From NCBI RefSeq assembly GCF_014640255.1, contig NZ_BMGP01000006.1, positions 124,001 through 188,000 on the forward strand: a stretch of DNA of 64,000 nt. Reading direction: 5' to 3'. Source of the DNA: Subtercola lobariae. Lineage in GTDB: Bacteria > Actinomycetota > Actinomycetes > Actinomycetales > Microbacteriaceae. Below, in pieces: positions 24,967 through 34,105 of this stretch. Positions within the stretch are counted from its first letter, which is position 1, and each line of letters opens with the position of its first letter. The notes beneath the pieces are model-generated. The model was not told the origin of the DNA. It did no database searches and worked only from the letters and a program-made list of their open reading frames with translations. The translations under genes were made by a program, and so were the position numbers.

Positions 24967-26073
24967 TCAGTGAAAGCGGTGGTCTTGAATGGTGGCGCGC
25001 GGGCCGAAGCGCGGCTTCGGAATGCCGCTTGCGAGAATGAGGCGCACAACGCGTTGTCGGTGGCCGCGCCATGGCTCGAGCAACTCGAGCATGCCGTCGT
25101 CGTCGACGGGCTTGCCCACGAGAACCCAGCCCACGTGCGCCGCGAGGTGGTAGTCGCCCACGCTGACGGCGTCCGGATGCCCGTGCGAACGCTGGCTCGT
25201 CTCGGCGGCCGTCCATCGCCCCACGCCGTGCACCGACTGCAGCTTCTCGAGAACGCCCGTGACATCTCGCACGGCCCTCACCGAGTAACCCGCACCGACG
25301 CCGAGTGTGGCGCTCTGAACCGCCGCGGGCGTCTGTGCCTGTGACTGCGTCTGCGTCTGCGTCTGCGACTGCATCTGCGTCTGAGCCTGCGTCTGTGCCT
25401 GTGTCTTCGACTGCGTTTGCGTCTGATCGCCGCGTGCCCCGCCAGACGCCAGACGGTCGAGGCCTGCCGCGAGCGCCGCCGCACCCACTATCGCGCGCGA
25501 ACGATCGGGGCCGACCCCGGCCCGATGCCACTCCCACGACGGAATCAGCTGCCACCCCCGCGCACTCGGCTGCACCCGCATGCCCTCCGGCGCCGGCCCC
25601 GGCGGCGCGTCGCCGAACTTACGCAGCAGGTAGTGCCACGACCTCCGCGCCTCAATCGTGGTGACTTTCTGCTCCAGGATGCTCGGCACGAGTGACTCGA
25701 ACACGAGCGACGTGCACGTGAGCCACATTCCCGGGTGATGACGCCGCACCTCGGCGAGCATAGGCACGCTCGTCAGGTCGAGCTCGTTCCAGGAGTCGCC
25801 CGCACCCAGGAGTTCTGGCAGGGCATCCAGAACCCACTCGGCCCCTGGCCCCCAGGCGCGAGCGTGCACGTCACCGCGCTCGTCAGACTCGGCCTGCAGG
25901 GTGACGGGGCCGAGCGGGGTGCGCATCACGCGCCAGAACCCGTTCGGCGTGAAGCGCATGGTCGGCTCGGTCGCACCGCGCAACAGGGTGCCGACGGTCT
26001 GCCGCAAGTTGAGCGGCCGCGACGGACGGTACGTCGTGGTGAGCGGCACGGCCGACTCGAGCAGGGCATCCAT
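24967..26073 (-). CDS. HhH-GPD family DNA glycosylase (AlkA-like) with a Gln-Thr repeat insert
   Basis: A 368-residue base-excision repair enzyme of the 3-methyladenine DNA glycosylase II type. An N-terminal AlkA-like domain (about 1-115) precedes FESLVPSILEQKVTTIEARR; the helix-hairpin-helix is LQSVHGVGRWTAAETSQRSH with catalytic Asp307 in VGDYHL. Residues 216-249 are an unusual run of Gln-Thr dipeptides encoded by a 6-base repeat, placed between helices before the HhH motif. The ATG at 26073 is chosen because the domain starts there; it has no good ribosome site. Single gene, convergent with DUF1990. Confidence 0.85.
   Translation of the reverse strand: MDALLESAVPLTTTYRPSRPLNLRQTVGTLLRGATEPTMRFTPNGFWRVMRTPLGPVTLQAESDERGDVHARAWGPGAEWVLDALPELLGAGDSWNELDLTSVPMLAEVRRHHPGMWLTCTSLVFESLVPSILEQKVTTIEARRSWHYLLRKFGDAPPGPAPEGMRVQPSARGWQLIPSWEWHRAGVGPDRSRAIVGAAALAAGLDRLASGGARGDQTQTQSKTQAQTQAQTQMQSQTQTQTQSQAQTPAAVQSATLGVGAGYSVRAVRDVTGVLEKLQSVHGVGRWTAAETSQRSHGHPDAVSVGDYHLAAHVGWVLVGKPVDDDGMLELLEPWRGHRQRVVRLILASGIPKPRFGPRATIQDHRFH
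25327..25430 (-). repeat. In-frame hexanucleotide repeat (Gln-Thr)n inside the DNA glycosylase gene
   Basis: About 17 imperfect copies of a CAG-ACG-type hexamer (plus strand: TGCGTC) encode alternating Gln and Thr, with occasional Ala, Ser, Lys or Met. Copy-number changes would keep the frame. Read directly from the sequence. Confidence 0.85.
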
Positions 26074-26355
26074 TGTGCTCAGAAGAATAGATCGTTCGGC
26101 TGACACTCGCCATGTGCCCACCCGGCCCTGTCGCCAACGTGCACCCCGCCTCAGTCATCCCATCGAACGTCGCCCACAGCTCAGCACTCGCTCTCGCCCC
26201 GCCCCGCACTCGCGCCGCCCACCACCCGCACCGCACCCGCACTCGCTCCACCCCATCACTCGCGCCAGCCGTCGCCCACAGCCACCGCTCGCGCCATGTG
26301 AGCCCACTACGCCCGTTTGAGCCCGGCACACCAGCCTCAATTCGCTTCAGCGGGC

Positions 26356-27057
26356 TCACGAAGCGAGCGGATGCGGCGCGAGAACCAGCGGCAGGAAGAT
26401 ATCGTCGACGATCTCCTCGATGACCGACTGCGGCACCGGCTTCATGGTCATCAGGGCTTCGTGCCGCAGCAGGTCGAAGGGCAGGCTCATCACGCGCGGA
26501 GTGAGGCGCGCCGCATCCACCTCGCCGCGGGCCACCGCACGAGCGACGATGTCATCCATGACGGTCGTGGCGCGGTCGCCGAGCAGAAACCGCCGCAGAT
26601 CGGCCATCGACGTGCCTGTATCGCGGTAGAACGCTCCGAGCTGCGTGCTCATCACGGCCGCGTAACCGAGCCGTGTCGAGCTCGCATGCTCGAGGTGGGC
26701 GAGCACGTCGCCGCGCAGCGAGCCGGTATCGAAATCGGGCACCTGTTGGCTGACGAAGGTGTGCCGGATGGCCGCGAACGCCAGCGACTCGCGATCGGGC
26801 CAGCGGCGGTAGATCACCGGGCGGCTGGTGGCCGCACGTTCAGCCACGCCATCGATGGTGAACGATCCGTAGCCGCGTTCGACGAGTTCGGCCCACGCGG
26901 CGTCGAGCAGCGCACGCTCGAGTTCAGGGCCGCGGCGGCGGCGCGCCGGCTCGAGTTCGGGTTCGGGTTCGGGTTCGGCTGCAGTCCCGGGCTCGACCCC
27001 GGCCCCGGCCCCGGGCGCAATGTCGGGCACCCGGGGCGCCTTCACGTCAAGATTCAC
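26356..27057 (-). CDS. TetR family transcriptional regulator
   Basis: A 233-residue regulator. The first 37 residues are low-complexity with an Glu-Pro repeat encoded by a hexamer; the TetR helix-turn-helix follows (RALLDAAWAELVERGYGSFT, IDGVAERAATSRPVIYRRWP). The C-terminal part is a TetR_C-type ligand/dimer domain. It is divergent from an MFS exporter gene with a perfect palindrome between them at 27094-27115, the usual arrangement for a repressor of a drug efflux pump. Upstream of its stop (26074-26355) lie 282 bases in which no gene was recognised. Confidence 0.9.
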   Translation of the reverse strand: MNLDVKAPRVPDIAPGAGAGVEPGTAAEPEPEPELEPARRRRGPELERALLDAAWAELVERGYGSFTIDGVAERAATSRPVIYRRWPDRESLAFAAIRHTFVSQQVPDFDTGSLRGDVLAHLEHASSTRLGYAAVMSTQLGAFYRDTGTSMADLRRFLLGDRATTVMDDIVARAVARGEVDAARLTPRVMSLPFDLLRHEALMTMKPVPQSVIEEIVDDIFLPLVLAPHPLAS

Positions 27058-27093
27058 TTGTGCATCTTATCGCGCTGAGTTAGTGTCTATCAG

Positions 27094-27115
27094 GAAGATA
27101 CATCAGTGTATCTTC
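27094..27115. promoter_or_regulatory. Probable TetR operator palindrome
   Basis: GAAGATACA and TGTATCTTC are perfect 9-base arms around TCAG, in the 128-base gap between the tetR-like gene and the exporter. It is the only such palindrome there, so binding by the adjacent TetR protein is a strong inference. Confidence 0.7.
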
Positions 27116-27185
27116 ACCGAACCGGCCAGACCGAGCCCAGAGACAGCAGGCCACATCACGGCGGCCCAAAAAAACGGAGGCACCC

Positions 27186-28691
27186 ATGAGCACGGCATCA
27201 GGCGGCGCAAGCGCGGTCAAAGAGCGCATCGACCCAGAGGTAGTGCGCATCGCCACCGTCGTGATCGTCGGCGCCATGGCCGTCATCTTCGACACCACCA
27301 TCGTCAGCGTTGCACTGCCGACACTGGCGCGCGAGCTCAATTCATCGGTCGCGACCATCCAATGGGTCAGCACCGGCTATCTGTTGGCGCTCGGCGTCAC
27401 GATTCCCCTGGTCGGCTGGGGTCAGAGCCGCTTTGGCGGCAAACGGCTCTGGATGTTCGCCCTCACGGTGTTCATGGTGGGCTCGATTCTCTGCAGTCTC
27501 GCCTGGAGCGCCGAGAGCCTCATCGCCTTCCGCGTACTTCAGGGCATCGGCGGCGGGGTCATGCTGCCGCTGATGTCGACGCTGGTTATGCAGGCGGCCA
27601 ATGGCAAGAACCTCGGCCGCATCATGTCGGCCGTCTCTCTGCCGGCCGTGCTCGGCCCAGTTCTCGGCCCGGTCGTCGGCGGCCTCATTCTCACCTCGCT
27701 CGACTGGCGCTGGCTGTTCTGGGTGAACGTTCCGTTCTGCGTGGTGGGCATCATCCTGGCCTGGCGCATGCTGCCCCGCGACGCGAAGACCCCGGCCATC
27801 CGCCTCGACCTGTTCGGGCTCGTGCTGCTCTCGCCGGGTCTCGTCGGCGTACTCTACGCCCTCTCGAACGTCAGCCAGCCGGGCGCGTTCGCCCGCGGCG
27901 ACGTTCTCGTGCCCCTGCTCGTGGGCGCCGCACTGCTGGTCGCCTTCGCTCTGTGGGCGTCGCGGCGAGGCGACAAGGCGCTGGTGGATGTTCGGCTCTT
28001 CAAACACCGCCCGGTCGCGTCTGCGTCGGCCCTTCTCTTCCTCTCGGGCGCGTCTCTCTATGGCGCAATGCTGCTGCTACCGCTCTACTGGCAGGAGGTG
28101 CGCGGGCTCGACCCGCTCGCAGCCGGGCTGCTGCTCGTGCCGCAGGGAATCGGCACCTTCTTCAGCCGCTCGATAGCCGGAAGGCTGACCGACCGCGTCG
28201 GGTCGAAGGTCGTGACTCTCGTCGGGTTCGCGATTGTGGGGCTGGCCACCATCCCATTCGCCCTCGCCACACCCGCGACGAACGAGTGGTGGCTGATGGG
28301 CGCACTGCTGCTGCGCGGATTCGGGCTAGGCGCGGTGACGATTCCGCTGATGTCGGTGGCCTTCCTGGGGCTCAAGCGGCCCGAGGTGCCCCACGCGAGC
28401 ATCCTGACCCGAATCGCGACGCAGATCGGTGGGGCGCTGGGCGTGGCGGTTCTGGCCGTGATTCTGGATGCAGCGGTGACGGCAGCGGGGTCTGGTTCGG
28501 GCGCGGCGGTGCCCGGCTCTGCTGCGCTGGCGTCGGCGTTCGACCAGGCGTTCTGGTGGGCGGTCGGGTTCACCGTGCTGGCGATGGCGCTCTCGTTCAC
28601 GCTGCCGGGCAGGCCGGCCGCCGCGCCGGTGTCAACCCCGACCGAGGCAATCCCGGCTGCAGAAGAAGCGCGATCTATGCTCAAGGAGTGA
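27186..28691 (+). CDS. MFS multidrug exporter, DHA2 (EmrB/QacA) family
   Basis: A 501-residue polytopic membrane protein with about 14 hydrophobic segments. MAVIFDTTIVSVALPTLARE is the DHA2 helix-1 motif, GWGQSRFGGKRLWM the MFS motif A loop, and LPAVLGPVLGPVVGGLI motif C for proton antiporters. CGGAGG precedes the ATG. Regulated probably by the divergent TetR protein. It overlaps the next gene by four bases, so exporter, flavoprotein and CorA may be co-transcribed. Confidence 0.92.
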   Translation: MSTASGGASAVKERIDPEVVRIATVVIVGAMAVIFDTTIVSVALPTLARELNSSVATIQWVSTGYLLALGVTIPLVGWGQSRFGGKRLWMFALTVFMVGSILCSLAWSAESLIAFRVLQGIGGGVMLPLMSTLVMQAANGKNLGRIMSAVSLPAVLGPVLGPVVGGLILTSLDWRWLFWVNVPFCVVGIILAWRMLPRDAKTPAIRLDLFGLVLLSPGLVGVLYALSNVSQPGAFARGDVLVPLLVGAALLVAFALWASRRGDKALVDVRLFKHRPVASASALLFLSGASLYGAMLLLPLYWQEVRGLDPLAAGLLLVPQGIGTFFSRSIAGRLTDRVGSKVVTLVGFAIVGLATIPFALATPATNEWWLMGALLLRGFGLGAVTIPLMSVAFLGLKRPEVPHASILTRIATQIGGALGVAVLAVILDAAVTAAGSGSGAAVPGSAALASAFDQAFWWAVGFTVLAMALSFTLPGRPAAAPVSTPTEAIPAAEEARSMLKE

Positions 28692-30526
28692 ACGAACCCT
28701 CCGCTGCCGAACCCGGCCCGACGAGCGATATCGTCATCGTCGGCGGCGGCCACAACGGCCTGGCGGCGGCGGCCTATCTCGCCCGCGAGGGGCTCTCGGT
28801 CACCGTGCTCGAACGCCTGCCCGCGGTCGGCGGCGCAGCGGTCTCCACCTCGCCATTCGAGGGGGTGGATGCCCGCATCTCCCGCTACTCGTACCTGGTG
28901 AGCCTCCTGCCGCAGAGCATCATCGACGATCTCGGGCTCACCCTCACCTTCGCGAAGCGCCGTTACTCGTCGTACACCCCCGTTCCCGGGCGCTTTCCGA
29001 ATGGGGTGGATAGCTCGGCCCCCCACAACACCCTCGCCGCCGCAGCGAGCACCGGCCGCACCAACGACACCGGCAGCCTCAACGACACCGGCGGCACCCA
29101 GGTCGCCCACGATACCGCCGGCGGCGACCGCGGCCTGCTCGTCGACACCACCGACCTCGCCGCCACCCGCGCCTCCTTCGCCGCCGTCGGCGCAGAAGGC
29201 GACGCCGACCTCTTCTTCGAGTTCTACAGGCACTGCCGCGACCTCACCGAAAAGCTCTGGCCCACCCTGACGCAACCGCTGCTTCGGCGCAGCGAAGCGC
29301 GCACGCTGGTCGACGCCGATCGCACTTGGCACTCGATGATCGAGCGGCCGATCGGCAAGATCATCGAGCGGCATCTGCAGAACGATCTGGTTCGGGGGGT
29401 CATTCTCACCGACGCGCTCATCGGCACCTTCGCCCGCGCACTCGACGAAGATCTGGCCCAGAACGTGTGCTTTCTCTATCACCTCATCGGGCAGGGAACA
29501 GGCGAGTGGAACGTTCCGGTCGGCGGCATGGGCGCCGTCACCGACGAGTTGCTGCGAGCCGCGGTGGAGGCGGGCGCGACGATCGTCACCGATGCCGAGG
29601 TACTGGCCATCGACGTCGGCAAGGTGCCGCAGCCGGCGAGCGCGAACGACCTGGCAGCATTCAGCACGAATTCACCCGCCGAGACTCCCGCGACGATTCG
29701 GTATGTCGTCGCGGGCGTTCGGCAGAGCATCCGGGCCCACACCGTGCTCTCGAACGTTGCACCGATCGAACTCGAGCGGCTGGTCGGCCGAGCGCGGTCG
29801 ACCACGTCAGCCGCAGCAAAACCCGAGGGCGCCCAGGTCAAGGTGAACCTGCTGCTCTCGCGCCTGCCGCGCCTGCGCGACCCGAACGTCACGCCCGAGC
29901 AGGCCTTTGGCGGAACGTTCCACATCAACGAGACGTACTCCCAGCTCGACGCCGCCTACCTCGAGGCTGCCGCCGGGCAGCTGCCGAACCCGCTGCCGTG
30001 CGAGATCTACTCGCACTCGCTGGCCGACCCGAGCATCCTCTCGCCCCAGTTGCAGGCCGCCGGAGCCCAGACCCTCACAGTGTTCGCGCTGCACACCCCC
30101 ACCCGGCTCGTCACTCCCGAGACCAACGACGTCTTCAGAACCGAAGCGCAGGCCGCCGTGCTCGCCTCGCTCAACAGCGTGCTGGCCGAGCCCATCGAAG
30201 ACTGCCTGCTGCTCGACGCTTCGGGCGAACCCTGCATCGAGACCAAAACCACTCTCGACATCGAAGAGGCGTTACGGATGCCCGGGGGCAACATCTTTCA
30301 CGCTCCCCTCTCGTGGCCCTTCGTCGACGACGATGCCCCCCTCTCCACTCCCGCCGAACGCTGGGGAGTCGCCACCCCGTACCCGCGGGTGCTGCTGTGC
30401 GGGTCAGGTGCGCGCCGCGGCGGAGCAGTCAGCGCACTCGGCGGACACAACGCCGCCATGGCGGTGCTCGAAGAACGTGCCGAGGCCGGTAGGCCTGGGC
30501 GATCATCGAAAGGCAGTTCCCGATGA
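28688..30526 (+). CDS. Phytoene-desaturase-like NAD(P)/FAD-dependent oxidoreductase
   Basis: A 612-residue flavoprotein. SDIVIVGGGHNGLAAAAYLA is the FAD dinucleotide motif; AVGGAAVSTSPFEG, GTGEWNVPVGGMGAVTDELL and the C-terminal LLCGSGARRGGAVSALGGHN are typical of CrtI/PYROXD2-like amine or carotenoid oxidoreductases. A low-complexity insert at about 104-146 (Asn/Thr/Asp/Gly-rich) interrupts the domain. The start is GTG 28688, overlapping the exporter stop; the AAGGAG here is too close to serve normally, so translation probably depends on coupling. The open frame extends far upstream, but only because of GC bias. Substrate unknown. Confidence 0.85.
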   Translation: MNEPSAAEPGPTSDIVIVGGGHNGLAAAAYLAREGLSVTVLERLPAVGGAAVSTSPFEGVDARISRYSYLVSLLPQSIIDDLGLTLTFAKRRYSSYTPVPGRFPNGVDSSAPHNTLAAAASTGRTNDTGSLNDTGGTQVAHDTAGGDRGLLVDTTDLAATRASFAAVGAEGDADLFFEFYRHCRDLTEKLWPTLTQPLLRRSEARTLVDADRTWHSMIERPIGKIIERHLQNDLVRGVILTDALIGTFARALDEDLAQNVCFLYHLIGQGTGEWNVPVGGMGAVTDELLRAAVEAGATIVTDAEVLAIDVGKVPQPASANDLAAFSTNSPAETPATIRYVVAGVRQSIRAHTVLSNVAPIELERLVGRARSTTSAAAKPEGAQVKVNLLLSRLPRLRDPNVTPEQAFGGTFHINETYSQLDAAYLEAAAGQLPNPLPCEIYSHSLADPSILSPQLQAAGAQTLTVFALHTPTRLVTPETNDVFRTEAQAAVLASLNSVLAEPIEDCLLLDASGEPCIETKTTLDIEEALRMPGGNIFHAPLSWPFVDDDAPLSTPAERWGVATPYPRVLLCGSGARRGGAVSALGGHNAAMAVLEERAEAGRPGRSSKGSSR

Positions 30527-31755
30527 ATCCGTCAGCAGAAAGCGCGACCGGCTCCGCCGGCCAGACCGGCAAACCGGTCACCGACGACGCGTCGAGCGGC
30601 GGCGACAGCCCAGACACCAACGACGACACACCCAACCCAGAAGGGCCGAGCATCACCGACAACGCCGTCTACGTCGACGGCAAGCGAACGGCCGAGCCCC
30701 GCACGCTCGACGAAACGTTCGAGGTCATGCGTGAAAACCACGGCGTGGCCTGGATCGACATGGTGCACCCCGATCGCGCCGAACTCCAGGCCGTGGCAGA
30801 TGAACTCAGCCTGCACCATCTCGCCGTGACCGACGCTCTGACCGGGCATCAGCGATCGAAACTCGAACGGTACGGCGAGACGCTCTTCGTGGTGCTGCGC
30901 CCCGCGAAATACCTCGACGACGTCGAGAAGGTGAAGTTCGGCGAGGTGCATGTGTTCATGGGGCCCGACTTCGTGGTGTCGGTGAAACACGGAGATTTTC
31001 CCGATATCGGGCTCGTTCGAAAGCGAATGGAAGAGCATCCCGAGCTCTTATCTGGTGGCCCGCGAATGATTCTGTACGGCTTCATCGACCTGGTCGTCGA
31101 TGGATACGCGCCCGTGCTCGAAGGTCTCGAGAACGACATCGATGAGATCGAAGATCAGCTTTTCAGTGGCGATCGAGAGGTTTCGCGCCGCATCTACGAT
31201 CTTTTGCGCGAGGTCATCGACTTTCAGCGGGCGACGCACCCTCTCGAGGAGATGCTGCAGAGCCTGATCGAGGGGCTTGAAGCGACTGAGCAAGGCCCGG
31301 TCGCTTCCTCTCCGGGCGCTTCCTCTCCGGGCGACGCCGCCCCTCCGGTCGACGCTCACGAACTCGCCGAAGACGACGCAGCCCAACTGCTCGAACTCAA
31401 ACGCCACCTGCGCGACGTGCTCGACCACGTCATTCGTATCATCGACCGCTCGGAATCGTTCAGAACCCTGCTCGAGAATGCCCTCACCGTTCATTCGACG
31501 CTGATCGCCCAGAAGCAGAACGACGAAATGACGCGCATGACCGAGACCAGCCTCGCCCAGGGCGAGCAGGTCAAGAAGATCTCGGGCTGGGCCGCCGTGC
31601 TTTTTGCGCCCACCCTCGTGGCGGCCATCTACGGCATGAACTTCACCAACATGCCCGAGCTGAAGTGGTTTCTGGGTTATCCCTTCGCGCTCGCCCTCAT
31701 GCTCGGCTCGGGAATCGGCCTCTACATCGTCTTCAAGAAGCGCGGCTGGCTCTGA
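30523..31755 (+). CDS. CorA-like magnesium/cobalt transporter
   Basis: A 410-residue CorA-family protein. A disordered 45-residue leader precedes the cytoplasmic domain (AWIDMVHPDRAELQAVADEL, VVSVKHGDFPDIGLVRKRME), a long helix with an Ala/Ser/Pro insert near 262-285, and two C-terminal membrane helices separated by the YGMNF motif required for Mg2+ selectivity. It ends in the usual basic KKRGWL tail. The ATG overlaps the preceding stop by four bases. Confidence 0.9.
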   Translation: MNPSAESATGSAGQTGKPVTDDASSGGDSPDTNDDTPNPEGPSITDNAVYVDGKRTAEPRTLDETFEVMRENHGVAWIDMVHPDRAELQAVADELSLHHLAVTDALTGHQRSKLERYGETLFVVLRPAKYLDDVEKVKFGEVHVFMGPDFVVSVKHGDFPDIGLVRKRMEEHPELLSGGPRMILYGFIDLVVDGYAPVLEGLENDIDEIEDQLFSGDREVSRRIYDLLREVIDFQRATHPLEEMLQSLIEGLEATEQGPVASSPGASSPGDAAPPVDAHELAEDDAAQLLELKRHLRDVLDHVIRIIDRSESFRTLLENALTVHSTLIAQKQNDEMTRMTETSLAQGEQVKKISGWAAVLFAPTLVAAIYGMNFTNMPELKWFLGYPFALALMLGSGIGLYIVFKKRGWL

Positions 31756-31800
31756 CGCCGGCCCCTGACTATGCCCAGGTGCAGCGGGTAAAATCGCCTG

Positions 31801-32769
31801 ATGGCCGTGCCCAAGATCATTCTGTACTACGTCTTCGCACCGCTGCCCGACCCCGAAGCCGTGCGGCTGTGGCAGCGCGACCTCTGCGAGAGCCTCGGGC
31901 TTCGGGGGCGCATCCTCATTTCGGCGCAGGGCATCAACGGAACCCTCGGCGGCGAACTGAACGCGGTCAAGAAGTACCTGCGCAAAACTCGCGAGTACCC
32001 CGCCTTCAAGAACCTCGACGTGAAGTGGAGCGAAGGCACCGCGCTCGACCCCACTACCGCGACCCCCGCGGCGCCACACGGATTCTCCACCGACTTTCCA
32101 CGCCTCACCGTGAAGGTGCGCGACGAGATCGTGAGCTTCGGCGCCCCGGGCGAACTCTTCGTCGATGACTCCGGCGTTGTCGGCGGCGGCACGAAGCTCT
32201 CACCCACCGAACTGCACGAGCTGGTCGAGGCGCAGAAGCAGGCCGGCGACGATGTGGTGTTCTTCGACGGGCGCAACTCCTTCGAGGCCGAGATCGGCCG
32301 CTTCGAGGGCGCCATCGTGCCCGACGTCAGCAACACCCGCGAGTTCGTCGCCGAGCTCGAGAGCGGCAAATACGACCACCTCAAATCGAAGCCCGTCGTC
32401 ACGTACTGCACGGGCGGCATCCGCTGTGAAGTGCTGTCGTCGCTGATGACCGCGCGCGGATTCTCGAACGTCTACCAACTCGACGGCGGAATCGCGCGCT
32501 ACGGCGAGACGTTCGGCGACTCCGGGCTCTGGCAGGGGTCGCTGTACGTTTTCGACAACCGGCTCTCCTTGAATTTCACTCCGGATGCTCGTACCATCGC
32601 CACCTGCGTTCGGTGCGCCTCACCGACCAGCGCCATGCAGAACTGTGCCGATCTGTCGTGTCGGGCGCAACTCGTCGTCTGCGGCGACTGCTCCTCCACA
32701 ACGGCGGTGTGGTGCGAGTTGCACACAGTGGAGGCGGCTCTCTCGCCTTCGGTCGGAGCCGAGTCATAG
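31801..32769 (+). CDS. trhO: tRNA uridine(34) hydroxylase (rhodanese domain)
   Basis: A 322-residue UPF0176-type protein. TrhO converts tRNA U34 to 5-hydroxyuridine in an oxygen-dependent, prephenate-independent reaction. The N-terminal domain ([29 protein letters not shown]) is followed by a rhodanese domain with [18 protein letters not shown] and catalytic Cys203 in YCTGGIRCE. The C-terminus has several Cys pairs (CVRC, CGDC), consistent with a zinc-binding end common in this family. Stands alone, 45 bases after corA. Confidence 0.9.
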   Translation: MAVPKIILYYVFAPLPDPEAVRLWQRDLCESLGLRGRILISAQGINGTLGGELNAVKKYLRKTREYPAFKNLDVKWSEGTALDPTTATPAAPHGFSTDFPRLTVKVRDEIVSFGAPGELFVDDSGVVGGGTKLSPTELHELVEAQKQAGDDVVFFDGRNSFEAEIGRFEGAIVPDVSNTREFVAELESGKYDHLKSKPVVTYCTGGIRCEVLSSLMTARGFSNVYQLDGGIARYGETFGDSGLWQGSLYVFDNRLSLNFTPDARTIATCVRCASPTSAMQNCADLSCRAQLVVCGDCSSTTAVWCELHTVEAALSPSVGAES

Positions 32770-32778
32770 GCTGAGGCC

Positions 32779-33573
32779 ATGACCTCCCTTCACCCCACAG
32801 CTTCTCTCCAGCACCGTGCCGACGAACTTCTTCGCCTGCACACCTCCGCCGAAATCTTGAGTGTCGTCAACGTTTGGGATGTGGTGAGTGCCAAAGCCAT
32901 CGCCGACATCTCCGAGACCACCGCGCTCGCCACGGCAAGTCACAGCATCGCGGCGCTCTTCGGGTACGAAGACGGTGAGCAGATTCCCGTCGATCTGATG
33001 ATCGACATGGTCGGTCGCATCGCAGCAGCCACCGACCTGCCGGTGAGTGCCGACCTCGAGGCAGGCTACGGGGCGCCCGGCGAGACCGTGCGCAAAGCCA
33101 TCGACGTGGGAGTCGTGGGTGCCAACCTCGAAGACCAGATGAAGCCGCTCGCCGATTCCGTCGCCGCCGTGGCAGAAGTGGTGGCGGCCGGCCAGGCCGA
33201 GGGCGTGAACTTCGTGCTGAACGCGCGCACCGACGCGTTCCTCCGTGCCGGTTCCCGCCCGCTCGACGACGTGATCGCCGATGCCATCGAGCGCGGCCGT
33301 GCCTTCCTCGACGCCGGCGCCGCCTGCGTCTTCGTTCCCGGCAAACTCGACGCCGACACCGTCGCCCGTCTGGTCGAGGGTATCGGCCCCCAACGCATCA
33401 GCGTCATCGGCGTTCCGGGCTCCCTGCGCCCGTCCACCCTCGAAAAGCTCGGCGTAGCCCGCATCTCCTACGGCCCCTGGAGCCAGCGCGTGGCCCTCAC
33501 GGCTCTCGCCGACCTAGCCATCTCCCTCTACGGCGACGGCACCCTCCCCGACAACGCCCGCGCCCTCAACTAA
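32779..33573 (+). CDS. Isocitrate lyase/PEP mutase superfamily protein
   Basis: A 264-residue barrel protein. SVVNVWDVVSAKAIADI, LPVSADLEAGYGAPGETVRK, GVVGANLEDQMKP and NFVLNARTDAF match the methylisocitrate lyase/PEP mutase fold with its Mg-binding acidic residues. The KKCGH catalytic loop of true isocitrate lyases is not present, so it belongs to the oxaloacetate decarboxylase/carboxyphosphonate-like subgroup of uncertain substrate. Nine bases after trhO, so probably co-transcribed. Confidence 0.82.
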   Translation: MTSLHPTASLQHRADELLRLHTSAEILSVVNVWDVVSAKAIADISETTALATASHSIAALFGYEDGEQIPVDLMIDMVGRIAAATDLPVSADLEAGYGAPGETVRKAIDVGVVGANLEDQMKPLADSVAAVAEVVAAGQAEGVNFVLNARTDAFLRAGSRPLDDVIADAIERGRAFLDAGAACVFVPGKLDADTVARLVEGIGPQRISVIGVPGSLRPSTLEKLGVARISYGPWSQRVALTALADLAISLYGDGTLPDNARALN

Positions 33574-34105
33574 CTCCGCCAGCAGCATCGTTTTTCGGCT
33601 TCGGCGAGAGTCAGCTGATTTATACGCGCAAAAGCTTGTCCGGCGCGACCTTCGCCCGGCGGCGTAGCTTCTCCGCTTCACACGTGCGGAGGGCGCCCAC
33701 AACGGCGTTAAAACCAGGCTATGCCGACGACGTCCAGGCCGGAATCGGGCCGTAGGCGCCGGCAGGGGCCTCTGACCGCGGCAAGCAGAAGGCGCGGCTG
33801 CCCGATGGGCCGGCAGCGCCGCACCGGCACCAGCCCCGCAGTTCCGTTCACGATCATCGGGTTTGTCATCGCCGTGTTCGTCGTGGGCCTGTACGTATGC
33901 CGAAGAAGTATGCGTGGACTCGCCGCAGCGACAGGAATATGCGTTCTCCCGCCGGGAGACATCTCTCTCGGCGGGTGGGTAGAAACACTGCCTCTTCCAT
34001 GGAGCACCGAATAGACACCACCAATCAGGCGCGAAAGGAGCGTCTCATCAGCGCAGCAACTGACGTGACGATCCGGTGCGTTCTTCTCAGGATGCGGCTG
34101 ATGGT
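33574..34105. other. Gene-poor gap between the PEP-mutase-like gene and ctaD
   Basis: In 532 bases no confident gene is seen. A stem CTCCGC/GCGGAG lies at 33671-33691, too weak to call a terminator. A short frame at 33805-34014 encodes one possible membrane helix and is listed separately. With the gap on the other side of ctaD this marks ctaD as isolated. Confidence 0.5.
33805..34014 (+). CDS. Possible small single-helix membrane protein
   Basis: A 69-residue frame: a basic N-terminus, then VPFTIIGFVIAVFVVGLYVC as a convincing membrane helix, then RRSMRGL and an uncharged tail. There is no clear ribosome site and no recognised family. It lies convergent with ctaD. It may be a real small subunit-like protein or chance coding in GC-rich DNA; it is kept because of the clean hydrophobic segment. 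Confidence 0.25.
   Translation: MGRQRRTGTSPAVPFTIIGFVIAVFVVGLYVCRRSMRGLAAATGICVLPPGDISLGGWVETLPLPWSTE

Noticed and set aside
25327-25430. Repeat array considered as CRISPR
   Set aside because: Six-base units without spacers, coding in frame; not a CRISPR array.
27020-28687. Very long open frame running into the flavoprotein gene, suggesting a 1168-residue fusion
   Set aside because: The upstream part is out of frame with the exporter and encodes Arg/Pro-rich nonsense; the real flavoprotein begins at GTG 28688.
33671-33691. CTCCGC/GCGGAG stem as terminator
   Set aside because: Only six pairs with a nine-base loop and no U-run, nearly 100 bases past the gene; too weak.
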